Source of the DNA: Sphagnum compactum
Lineage: Eukaryota > Bryophyta > Sphagnopsida > Sphagnales
NCBI GenBank assembly: GCA_965153455.1
Contig: OZ234497.1
Coordinates: forward strand, 14,494,302-14,558,301
Direction: 5' to 3'
Length of the DNA stretch: 64,000 nucleotides
Shown: positions 25,400-37,400 of the stretch, piece after piece
How positions within the stretch are numbered: position 1 is the stretch's first letter
How the letters are laid out: each line of letters begins with the position of its first letter
Program-made: the position numbers and the translations under genes
Notes under the pieces: model-generated
What the model was told of the DNA's origin: nothing
The model's input: only the letters and a program-made list of their open reading frames with translations
Databases searched by the model: none

Positions 25400-26860
25400 C
25401 ACTACTAGAGAATAAGGAGGAGCTACATTGTGCAATTCTTTGATTGTTCTATTAGTTCCAAGATTGATAGTTGTAATAAATGGGAAGGTTTTCATAGTAT
25501 AAAAGCTTTGTGCATACATCCACATGACAAGATTCAAATGGATAGATAGTTAGTCACTTTCTCAATTTGTTCTTCATGAAAAACAACATAGAAAAACATC
25601 TCTCATTCTTTACATTGTTTAGAACCACTTTGATAGTTTGTGACAAATGATTTGGTTGGTAATTAACAATGCTAACATCTTGGAACATTGACTACAATTT
25701 AGGGGAGGCTTCATTGATGCCGCAGAGTTGGCAATTGTTGCCAATTTGAAGAAAGAGACTTTTGTCTCTAATTTCGACTCATCAAGTAAATGTGAGATGT
25801 AGACTTGGTTAGCCCCAACGTTTTCCTCATGACATCATGCCTTCAAAATGTCAAGTTGTGTCAAGAAAATTTGTTCAGCTTCTAGTTGAACCCAAAATTA
25901 GGGATAATTTCTTGTGAAAGGAAGCTTTGTTCCAATCAATCTTGGAAATCCAACTCAAAGCACTTGCAACAATGCATCTTTTGTACTACATATAAGTATG
26001 TCCATATAAGTGAAAGTTGTGTATTCACGCCCAATGTTATGTTCAATAATCCAAGTATGATGCAAAACACCATTAGAAATTGCCCAAATTCTTTTTGCCC
26101 ATACATGGTTTGCCAATCACAATACATCTAATATAACTTTCCTTCACACTCCTTCATGGCAACAAACAAAATCACACATGAAAATGTCTTGGCTTTGAAC
26201 AAACTTTGACAAAGCTTTAAACAATTTCCAACATGGGAAAAATGTAGGTCAAACTCATGAAAATTTCAACATCACATAACAATTCCAAATTTTCTTTATT
26301 TGTGTCATGGGTTGCTTGTTCATTAAACATTTAAATAACAAGTGACTTGTATTTTGTCAAAATCCATTTTGACAATGGAAGCCTTGAAATCAATGTGTTT
26401 TCACATTGCATAAAACCTTTAAGGCCTCAAGTTTACATCTTTCCAAATGTCACTTAGGGGATAAAGAATAAAATGTGTATACAAATCCAAGTCAATGTTT
26501 CAATCTTAGACACTAGAGGCAATTTTGAAAAAACTTGGATAGTGAAGTTTGTCCTATGTGCAACATAATGTACCCCTAGGATGTAAGGGGCAATTCTTTC
26601 CCTCAATTGTGTTAGAACACTAATTTTTGATCCATAGAACACAAAGAATCCATCCCACACCAAAACTTATGAATTTTGAAGCAAGATTAGAGTCTAAAAG
26701 GCCCCCAAATTGAAGCATGATGGCCATAATAACCTTTGTGAAGTTCTTTGTTGTTCCACCGTTCACCACTTGCTCCAAGGTTAATAAAATTGATATACAC
26801 TTCCAGTAATAAACAATATAAACACAAACAACAAGCCAAGATTGGTAGTCCACGTTGGTT
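25400..26860 (-). pseudogene. Decayed hAT-type transposase
   Basis: Minus-strand relic of a plant hAT transposase, shifted among frames and broken by stops. From 26853 to 26620 it encodes LLTLEQVVNGGTTKNFTKV and LQFGGLLDSNLASKFISFG. From 26663 to 26454 it encodes LRERIAPYILGVHYVAHRTN followed by LPLVSKIETL, the region normally following the catalytic core (GVHC.AHRTNLA). Around 26200-25936 comes SRDIFMCDF, YCDWQTMYGQ and more. Near 25600 a weak match to the C-terminal dimerisation region (ERCFSMLFFMKNKLR) follows in another frame. Recognition is by memory of family motifs. Ends, terminal repeats and target-site duplication were not found. It is clearly non-functional. Confidence 0.75.
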
Positions 26861-27224
26861 GCTTCATCAACATAGAACTAAACAAATCTTGCTTTCTGAA
26901 CTACCAACTTTGTGTCTATAAGCACAATTTGATGCATATATTTAACCATGATCCAAGCATAGTTTGGATCATTCTAAATGTGGCAAAGGTTGTTTGGCAT
27001 TTTAGCAAAGAAAACAACTATCACATCTTTCGTAATTTGTAATTGGGCATCTTTGTTGCAAGAAATGAAAAATTGTCACAAACAACAAATAAATTCGCTT
27101 ATTGTCAATTTGCAATCTAACACTTACTTGGTCAATTACAGAACCTCTTACATGCATTGTTGCAAACTATTGTTCATATTCTGCATGTTGGCTATTTACA
27201 TTCATGTATAATTTCCTACTTTGA

Positions 27225-27480
27225 CACCCATTCTTTTGTTGAATTGGATTTGTGCACAATGAAACCCAAAACAAGAAAACCTCAAGGTTGAGCTTTGCGA
27301 AAACAAAAGAGATGGATCTATGCACAATCTAACTAGAAACTCTAAATGCAACAAGAAAACTTCAATGTCAAGCTTTGCAAAAACAAAACAGATGGATCTA
27401 CACACAATGTAAGTAAAACCCCTAAATGCAATAAGGAAACCTCAAGGTCAAAAGTTTAGGGAGTCTAAAACCTTAGACAA
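27225..27480. repeat. Tandem repeat of about 80 bp, 2-3 copies
   Basis: GATGGATCTA occurs at 27311 and 27391. Both copies are preceded by AGCTTTGC(G/A)AAAACAAAA and followed by a Leu/Asn-codon-like AT-rich stretch with CTAAATGCAA. A third, partial unit (CCTCAAGGTC) follows. Confidence 0.7.
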
Positions 27481-29710
27481 ACCTCAAGGCTTGGATAGTT
27501 CACAAAGAGGGTGATGAATAGGCTTTCAATGAGGCAATGCACATTTTAAATGTCTAAGCTTCATACATGGGTGTGCATATCTTCCAAGTTGATTAAGCTT
27601 GACCATTTTGGATTTCATGGACACATAGCTTGAGTAGTAAAACAACACAATATTGCAAGCAACTTTAGGAACAATAGCAATGGCGATGGCATTCTTGAAT
27701 CTTGCAATACCCACTGAAATTTCGAGTCCCAATTTCCAAATCCCAGATTCAACATAAAATCCACAGGTGCAACTTGAGTCTTGAAGTTTCAATCACAATT
27801 CATTATTCAAAAACAAAACAAGAGATTTTGAATGTGTTGCAAGTTGCAACAATTCAATGCATTATGCAACAATCAAACCATTAACATCAAAAAACATTAG
27901 ACAAAAGATTGAAAACTTACTTCAACCTTGTGTTGCTTGTTGCTCTTCAATTACAAAGCTCCAATGGCAGCTATAAATTGTTGAGGACTTGAGAACAAGA
28001 GGTGACACCCTATTGAGACAAGTCAACATTGGAGCAGCAAGAAGGCAACAACAATGTGCAAAAAGCTCATGAACAAAGAAGAGCTTGTGACAAGGCGATG
28101 GTGACTTGTGACTAGCATCCTTCAAAGTCAGGCACCTTATTTAGAGAATGCTTGACAATATTTTGGAACACAAGTATTCTTTACCAGAAAAATTTCAAGA
28201 TCAAATCAGGAGTGACCAAAATTCAACTATGTTGTGTAAAATAATGTAAATTAACAATGAAGCTGCAGTCACTTGTGAGGAGAGCAAGGGGGACACGAAC
28301 GAGTACTGAAAATTGCTGGAACCACCCACAAATGTATTGCAATACAATTCAAAATTTGATTTTCATGGTTTATAGCATTGCATATTGGGATCTCTTTCTT
28401 TTGTTCTGTTTGTCATGTTCATGTTGTGCCTACAAAACAGAGAACAGAGATGTGAAACAAAATGATGTTTAAGAATGTTGAATTAATCATCGTGCATTAA
28501 TCATCTTGAGCATTGTATCCTTGTGCATATTATACAAAACTAAACTCAGTTTCACTCTACCTAAAGCCTGAACTTCATCCAAATTACCATTCATTTATTG
28601 GCATATCCTGCTGCTGGCGGACCTCCTCAAACCCTAAACCCTAAACCCTAAACTAGGCACCAGGCTCAAGTTAGTTGAGTTCAATCCTACTTTCTTCAAA
28701 AGACCTTGGCAACAAGTTGTTATGAAGATGTCAATCCCATTTAAGTTACCACGTGCAATTGGAAGGGACTCGTGTTTGGCACCAGTTTTTAAATGTTGTG
28801 TGACACAAGAAAATTGAGAAATCTTACAGAATTTTTTTGCCTTTCTGTTGCAAATGTAGAAGATTCTGTGGAGTCCCCATGCTTCTAAAAGTGCAGACCA
28901 GAAGTTTTTGCAGATTGTATTGGTTTGGTTTCCTCACATCTGCATGATACAGTTCGAACATCTGCATGCAAATTTATGAACTCAAGGCTTGTCCACAATA
29001 TGAGATTGAGATTCTACCAACCAAAAGACTGATTCAAAACTGATGATGAGAGAAAATGAAAAAAAAATATCAGGTTAAGAAGACCTACTAAGAGTCGTAA
29101 GAAGAAGCAAGATGGAGCTGATCCCAAAAGAGCAGTTCAAGGCCCTAACTTGAAACCTGGAACTTTAAACTGAAACCATTGTCAAGCCAAACAGTCTCCT
29201 CTTTCACAAGACATGAAAAGGAAGATCCCAATACAAAATGCATCATGACTAGGCATGTAATATTAGAGTTCTGTTTGTACAGGATTGTTACACATGCATT
29301 TGCACTTATATTGAAACCATGGTGATACAACGACCAGCTGTTCTGCAATAATATATATCTGTTCTGCAATGTGCAAATGCATTAATGGGAGAGTTAGTAG
29401 CTAAATGCCTGAGCTGGAAAAAAAAAAATCTGTAATTACCTGCTAACTTTTTTCCTACATGAATAGAACCAAACACCTGATGGGAAAATTGGAGTTGAAA
29501 TGACACCATACGGTCCTTGTACACCACAATCAGTGGGAGACTTTTGTGCAACTATGCACAGAAGCAGCCAAAACAGCACATCTTCTCTCCACAATTTGAA
29601 ACCGCTTTCTTGATATCCTTCTTGTTCTAAACAGGGAGAAGAAAACAGCCCAGTCCCTTCCATCTCCAATGGCAATGACCCAGAAGATGCCAAACCTAGC
29701 AATTCCATAT
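27481..29710. other. Intergenic DNA downstream of the histone deacetylase gene
   Basis: The left part (27481-28130) is next to the hAT relic and may belong to that element. A telomere-like run of (CCCTAAA) lies at 28629-28652. The right part (about 29000-29710) would hold the deacetylase 3' untranslated region on the minus strand. No open frame shows known motifs. Confidence 0.5.
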
Positions 29711-32700
29711 TTATGGAGTGCGGACCCCCCCTTGGGAGGTGACCTGGTAATTTGAGCGATCAGGAACTGTGGAATGCACTGGAGGCACTTCTCCAAAATT
29801 GACTACAGGACTAGGAGAAGTATTTTGGGGTGCCAAAGGCCCTGCAAAGATTGTGTTTACTACTGAACTGGCCACCCCTGAAGCTTCTGAAGAAATCAAG
29901 GATGAATTTGTCCTCATCCAAGGCATAGTTCCGGTAGCAGTGGTTGAAGGACCCGTGACACCTGGGTTAGGCACAGATGCTGGCCCCGTGGCTGGTGATG
30001 TCCCATACAGCAACCTTGGATTCCTTGTCCCCACTTGTGTGTCTTCAACAGTAACTGGTCCAGTGCCTTCCACAATTGGCCCAGGAACTGTAGGCGGATT
30101 GATTGATGCTTGAGCCAGTGGACGCTGTGCCAACAGCAAGGAGTCAGGAACATTTGAGCTTCCTGGACTTGTGTTGTGACCAGTAACTCTTTGGATTTCT
30201 GGGGTCTGGGATAGGAGGGCAACTGTGTTTTGGAGGGCTGTAGTGGTGGGAGGAGGGGAAGGCCTGGATGCAGATACAGCTGGAGGAACAAAGACTGATG
30301 CTGATGGTTGTTCATCTCTTGCTGCTACCGAGGGCACTCCTGAATCAATAGCATTGGTGTTGGCTGAGCTCTTCCTGGCTTCCACCTCCTCCACCTGGGT
30401 GAAGTCCATCTCACAAGCCTGCATACACACAGGACACTTGGGTCAATGCAGATAACTTTTCACATTCCAAGAACTTGGTCCTGGATACAGAACTCCATTG
30501 AGTGCTAATGTTAATGAGACATCCAACATGATCGACACACTGAACATGACAATCATGACCTCACAACCTCTATCTATTAGGCAACATATTTTACCACTGA
30601 AAACATGTGAGTTAGGCAATCAAGAACAGAATCATAACAGTTTACTTTACAGTGGGGGTATAACCAGCATCAGAAGTTCCATAACCTCAGTCACAAGCAG
30701 TAACACCTGGTAGTCACCTACACCTATGGACTAGGAGACAGCTGAGGTGATATACAATAATCTGTTCCCCTGTGGTATATAATTTTTATTACAAACTCAG
30801 AACACCCATGACTTTAAGCTCATCTCCTAAAAATTCAAGCAATTGTGCCCTGTTAAAGATGTGTCTCAATTACAAGACATGCTTTGATGTGCAAAATATA
30901 ACTCGGAGTTCTGTTTGCAATAAAAAATAGGTATTAGCTTGATTTAGGTCATGTTCTGTTGTATCAAACTGTCACCCATCTTCATGAACCCTCCCCAAAA
31001 ATCTTGTGTTTTACCTCATTTCCCATCTCTTTTGGTGCTTCAGCAGTTTTATCAACTTCCTCTTCACTGTCCTCATCCTGGTTGCATAAAAGGCATGAAC
31101 CACTTAGTGCCATTGTCTTTTGCACTCACTGAAAATGAATTGTGATCTAAACACCCAAAAGGAAGAGACAAGAAAAAGCAGTTTAAACAGAGGATTACTA
31201 GATGCTCACCACAAACTCCATGGCTGTATCTTCCTCCTGCTTCACCTTTACTTGAGCAAGCTGCGGAGGTCTCCTACAGTAACACCAGAATTGGCTCCAA
31301 CTCAGAAATTAACAGACATAAGGGGCACTTCACCTTGCATTCATGACTTACTATACAACTAAAATGGTACGGTCATTAGTCAGGTGACATTTGTGAGCCA
31401 GATGTCGTAAGTAACCACAGTTCGTCAACAGTTTTTGAAAGCCAGAAACCACCTGTTCAAGACATAATATACAGAAAGAGAGGAGGCAGATAATAAAGCA
31501 TTAATACAGAAGAAAGTTGATAGAGAATGAGACCTGGGGAATGCAGCTTCACTGACTGCCGCATCATGGTGGCGGCGCTGGTGCCGACCCTCTTCTGAGT
31601 CAGAATCAGACATTTCACTATCCCACACACGGCCCTTGTGACGTACCTCCATTTCCTCATCCTCCTGCATTCACCACCACCATGAGTTGTCTGCACACTG
31701 GTTGACAATAGACTTTAAACTTACACTCAGCCTTGGAATGAGTTGAAAACCCAGATCATGTTACTCACATCTTCAGGTAACTCAGTGTCAGGGGGTCGCT
31801 CATAAAATGGAACACTCGGCACATGCTGCAATGTTGAAAGGTTCTGCAGAAGCCTCTCCCTGCAATGCAAGTCAAGATAGAGTTTAGATTCATTTGAGAA
31901 GTTAGAATCTCATTATCCAAAGCTGATTTCTAAAATATTTGCTACATGCCCACAAAACTATGGATTTAATGGGCCAACTGAAACCACTGAGCCATTAGAA
32001 TTTTGCAAATTAACCTATGCAGAGAAGTTGACATGCACAAAGATAACAAAATTGAAAAGCCTTTATGATGTCCACCTTATGGTATCAAGATAAGCACGTG
32101 AATTCTGGTTTTCCATGTTACTGGGAGTAACATGAAGAGTATAATCAGGTCCAAAGTACTCGTAGTACTCATTGTGTGGCATCTTGTCTTCTAGGTCCAT
32201 TCCCACTGCAACACCAGTCTGGCACATCCAGCCCACCAAACATTTGCCATTGAGTCTATATTTTGTGATTTTCACAAGTACTCTAGCAATCCACAATACA
32301 AGAAGGAAAGCATTCAAGAAAAGAACAGGATGAATAAGTTAACATTTAAGTTCAGCAACCACAGCAATATTTGGTGTTCCTTGATTCATGTTGCAAGATT
32401 ACTGGTGGAAAGAACCTCAGAGACTTGTGAAGGATTCACATTCTTTGGTGCAATAAGTGCTAGTACCATAAATAGAAGTGCCCCCTTGCAGTAAAACTAA
32501 AATAACATCTTGCTTTGAGAACCTAGATGTACAACATCTAAGGCCCCTCAAGAAAGAAGTGTGGACAAACTGCATAATAAGCAAACCTCATAGCACCAGC
32601 ACCGAGCGACATTGCGAATGGTGTAGCCTCCTCCCCCAACCAGCAGCAATGGCACGTTGAAGGATCGAACAAAGCGGACACACTCCGCATGTCCCTTCAC

Positions 32701-34262
32701 AGACAAATTGAAACAACCAAGCCGGTCTCCAGAAAGAGAATCAGCCCCACATTGCAAAACCACTGCTCCTGGTTGGAAAACCTCCATCACTTTGGTGATG
32801 AGGGGCTTGAAGAGAGACTGGTAGCTTTCATCATCAATGCCATCATTCAATGGCACATTGAGAGCATAATATTTGCCTTTCCCATATCCAATATCCCTCA
32901 GATCCCCTGTTCCTGGAAAGTAGTCCCCGAATTTATGAAACGAAACTGTCATGACCCTATCTGTGGTATAGAAAGCTTCTTCAACACCGTCACCATGGTG
33001 AATATCTATATCTATGTACAGTACCCTCTGCACACACACGCACACACACACACACACAAAGTGAGAAAATATCCACCAAGATCAAATGTTATGTCATAGA
33101 CAGCATGCCTGGAGCAAGAATTTTGTTCGAATGCAGGATTGTAATCAAAACTGGCTTCTCAGAGATCCATGTTCCCATTCAGAATTTGGTACCAACCATG
33201 TGCATGGAGGAGGAGGTTTTCAGAAGATGTGGGCACAGCAGGCGCAGGGTTTAGGGTTTTAATGCCAGAGCACTGATACTTACATCTTCATATTTGATAA
33301 TAAACACATGTGCATCAGAAGAAAGAAAAACAAGGGCTAGAGTACAAGCATGTGATGTATGATCCTGACTCTATGCATCTAAGTTCAGAAAAACCACATG
33401 GGAAGATTTGATGATCTGAAAAACCACCAGAGATTAGGACACCTGATTAGGGTTTGGTCAAGACCACTAGCATGAAAGAAGCTGCAGAAGTATATGAAAT
33501 GAGCAGCAAAATTGGAGTCTAGAGGGTCACAGGAATGCTTGCAGTGTATTGCATTTGTGAAGCTCCTACACAGCAAATACGATCAGACTTTTAGGGTTTG
33601 ATACGTTTTGGTGCAAGGGAGGTTATGAGTGAAAGAAAGAAGCTTCTTCACAAAAGACATGGAGGTCATAGCAGGAACAAAAAGGCGTTTTAGTGGTTTG
33701 AAACTAATGAATTTAGGTGAGGAATACTTACAGCATGGTATTTGAGGAGTTCTAAAATGGCAAGGACAATGTCGTTCACATAGCAAAAGCCGGAAGCCTC
33801 GCACTTCTTGGCATGATGAAGACCGCCAGCCCAGTTGATAGCGATATCAGAATGTCCATGATTCAACTTCACGGCACCACCGACAGAACCACCAGCATAA
33901 GTCTGACAAAAGGAATACAAGCCGTCGAAAACTGGACAATCCTCTCCGACGTTAAAGCGCTTGAGTGCACGCAGCTGCTCATGCTGCGTTTCCGGCGTTA
34001 CGGAACGCAGAAAAGCCACGTAATCATCAGCATGAAAACGACAAAGGTCACGGTCTCTTGCAGGGTAAGGTCGCAAAACCTCCATTCGCTGATGCACGCC
34101 GTAATGAACAAGCAAGGAATGCGCCATCCGGATGCGGTGGGGTTTCATGGGGTGACCTTGGCCGTAGTAATAATTCCCCACCTCGTTGTCGTAGAAGTAG
34201 GCCACTCTTCTTTTGGTCCCATCGTTGCCCGAAGGCAACGAGTTCCCGGATCTGTCCATCAT
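29711..34262 (-). CDS. HDA19: Class I (RPD3-type) histone deacetylase, HDA19-like
   Basis: Zn-dependent deacetylase that removes acetyl groups from histone lysines in nuclear corepressor complexes. Exons: 34262-33732, 33027-32587, 32218-32076, 31859-31769, 31664-31534, 31273-31210, 31077-31015 and 30418-29711; 724 codons (723 aa), frames consistent at every junction. The catalytic domain (about 20-390) is near-identical to plant HDA19: [24 protein letters not shown] (His149/His150), DIDIHHGDG (Zn ligands Asp185, His187), [12 protein letters not shown] (Asp273) and GGGGYTIRN (Tyr312). After it come acidic EDEEME and SDSDSEEG stretches and VKVKQEED, a SUMO-type site. The last exon adds 235 aa rich in Pro, Ser, Thr and Val. 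Arabidopsis HDA19 is about 500 aa, so this tail is about 220 aa longer. Enzyme identity is secure; the tail's role is unknown. Confidence 0.96.
33028..33060 (-). repeat. TG microsatellite forming the intron 1 acceptor tract of the deacetylase
   Basis: On the coding strand the bases just before the exon 2 acceptor are a run of TG dinucleotides with one CG, ending GTGTGCAG. The usual pyrimidine tract is therefore replaced by a purine-alternating repeat right at the splice site. Confidence 0.8.
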
Positions 34263-34440
34263 CTCTCGTCCTCTCCCCCACCTCCCTCAAGAGACTGTGC
34301 GTGCGTGCGGGTGCGCCTCTCTCTGTGTGTGTCTGTGTGGGGTCTTCTTCGACTGTTTTGCTCGAAAGCACGCAAAACACAAACGACGGAAACAGGCTAC
34401 AAAAACCCTAATCCCAAACTAGGTTCGTCCCTAGTACTAC
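34263..34440 (-). promoter_or_regulatory. Deacetylase leader with a telo-box-like motif
   Basis: The 180 bases upstream of the ATG have a short TGTG/CTCT tract (34315-34345) and AAACCCTA at 34403-34410. That motif is the plant telo-box often found in promoters of growth-related genes. The motif is real sequence; its use here is inference, especially as similar motifs are scattered throughout this window. Confidence 0.3.
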
Positions 34441-37400
34441 TTTCACCCGGTTTTTTTTGGTTTAATAATAAAATATTTTTATTATTTTATTATTATTATA
34501 TATTATATCAACTTTTTTTTTATTTATTTATTTATCTATTGTGGTGGCGAAATTTCGCAACTTGGAGAATTTGTTTTTAAGAAAATGGAAAAAAAAAAAA
34601 AACACGCACACGCATACACACGAAATTATTATTATTTTTAGGGATTTTCGCCATTTTTTGAAATAAAAATAAATAAATTAGCCACATCTAGTCCTAGGCA
34701 TTTCTAGGTCGCCATTTTAGCAGGAGTTTTTGTAAAAATGGTTACAGCCCGGCTAGGACAGTCGCCATTTTAATGCTAATTACTAGTGTTGGATTATTGT
34801 GCCATTGGCCTAATAACAGTGTGAACACATTCTTTTAATTTTCTAAATTCATCAATGTGAACACATTGATGAGGGCTCAACTAATATTTCCTTCCAAACC
34901 CGATTTTTGCAATTTGTTTGAATTTCCAACAACAAAATTCACTCAAAAATCAATTTCTTCCACACCTTAGCTCCAAAAATTGTGAAATAAACTTTATTAA
35001 ATCTGACTCACCAAGGCCTTTCCAACAACACCAAGAACACACCCAAAATTCCAATATAGTATTCAGTTTTGATTTTATTTTTTATTTAGTTTTCATTGAG
35101 AAAATGATTCAATGAATCAATAGCTTCCACACCATAGCTCCAAACACTCTCAAGCCAAGTCGGTGCACCCCTTTTCTCATTGAAAACTTTTCGAATATAC
35201 CTAGAGCACAACATGAAGTGCCATGGGTTGATAGATCTCGACATGACAAACAAAACAAAACAAACTACCTTGCTTGCTTCATAGATAGATTAATGTCGGA
35301 GATCCTTGCCAATAGACCTACTTGAGAAATTTGAAGGAAAAAAAAAAAGCCCTAGTATTACCTTGTAAGTGCCTACTTAGTGTTGTTACATAGTAGGTTA
35401 CTTACCTAGTGCTACTTAATAGGTACCTGGGTAATAATATTTTTCAAAACAAGTAGTAATTATGTAGCCAAAAATGAGTTTACTTCAAAATTAATATTTT
35501 TTTAAACCTAAAAGAAGTTAGCAATTTGTGTTTTACACAAAACCGACACACACAAAAAATAGAAATCAAAAAGGAAAAATAAAAGGCCCTTCCCCCGCCC
35601 CGCCCCGCCCCATTTTGAGTGTGAAAGAGTTAGTGACCTATTACCATATTCATGAGCTAGACTTGTATTGGAGTTGTCTTGATAAGTTCTCTTTATGTAA
35701 GCAATCCTTCAATAAGGAGGTCCAACATCATTTGCATTGTTGGCCCTATCTACAAAAGCCTTTAAGGATATTATGTTGTGAATGATTATATGGTAGTTTT
35801 TTTGTGGACTTTAGTCCCTCAAAAATAGGTTGTCTCAATTGCTATTTTTACAATTTTAGATTTGAAATGTGCAAAATGTAAAAGGAGATTATCCATCTTA
35901 ATTTCAATGAAAATATGTCATTCGCCTTTGTAAGCATGTATTGCATCCATCCTTAATAAGTATGATCTTTAAGGCCCAAGGTTAGGGTACTTCAAGGCAA
36001 TAAGTATGATCTTCAAGGCTCAAGGTTAAGGTACTTCAAGGCCTCAAGCTCCGATTATTTCCCATCATTTTTTGCACACAATTTCCATACAATGAGTTTC
36101 ATTGATTTTTTGCCAATGTGTGGCGTGATGTTGATATTGTGGGGGAGAATATGACATTAGTGAAAACAATATGTAGAAATGGAGAAGCATGAAAACAAAT
36201 TGCAGAATATTGTCATTGAAAGTAACATCAACGACATTAAGAATCTAATGAAGTGCAAGACAAATTAGATTGACAACAATAAGGTACGTTGTTCAAAGTC
36301 TCATCATTGTAGAATTTGGGCATGAAATGTTGGAAAGATACAAGTAATTAGACATTATTGATTTGAATTTGGTGATTTTGCATTAAAACAATTCCAAGGT
36401 TATGGAATGAAGTGTTTTAGAGTAATGAATAGGGTAATTCAATGGCTTTATCATTGTTGTTAATCATTTATTCATTAACACTAACTTTAAAAAGACCAGG
36501 CTTGTAAACAAGAATACAATATTCACCCTAGAACATTAAGACTTTTTACATTTTTGGCATTTGCAACATTTTACATAAATATAATTTCTTTTGTGGGAAC
36601 TTACAATAGATCATTAAAGAAAAGGACTACAACTTCACAATAATATTTACATCAATTAGCATAAAGTCTAGGACTTAGCGTCGGTGTCACTTGTAGTTTT
36701 TTTATTAAGTGTATATGGACTATTGTTGGATCTAAATTTCAAGTTTGGAATTACATGTTTGATCAACCTTTGATGTGTGGAATGCAATCATTACATTTAT
36801 GGATAGTTCATGGTTCTAAACTTAAGATAGTCTGCAATGTGTAATGTGAAATGTTTTAAACTTAGTTATGTATATAATGTGTAAAATCCCCTATTGTAAA
36901 GTTAAAAAGGTTGTTCCATTCAACATGAAAATGCCATCTTTCAAAAAAACTTGCCAAAAATGCATGTACTAACAACCTTGTTCCAATAGTACAATCCTTT
37001 TGAAGACCACATGCCAAGTTGCCAATTTTCTTGTACATTACTTCAACAACAACAACAAAGTTCACATCTCCTATAATTTGAGCAAACCGATAGAATAGAA
37101 GGATTAGTTGATTTTACCATCCATGGTATTGTTCCACTAATTAACTTATGGGTCATCAAATACCTTCTTACAAAATCCCAAAGACAATAGGTACAAATCA
37201 AGATGAAACCTATTGTTGAGAACGATGGACATATGTAAGAATATGTGAAATGAATTGTAGAAAGGAGTATATAGTAATCTAAAGAAGATGGTGAATTCAA
37301 TATATTCTTGTAAATGGTGAGTTGCCATAGACATGTCCCCAAGTTTGGACATTGCAAGGGGAGTTGACGATGCATCACCAAAATGAAATCCTTGAAGAAC

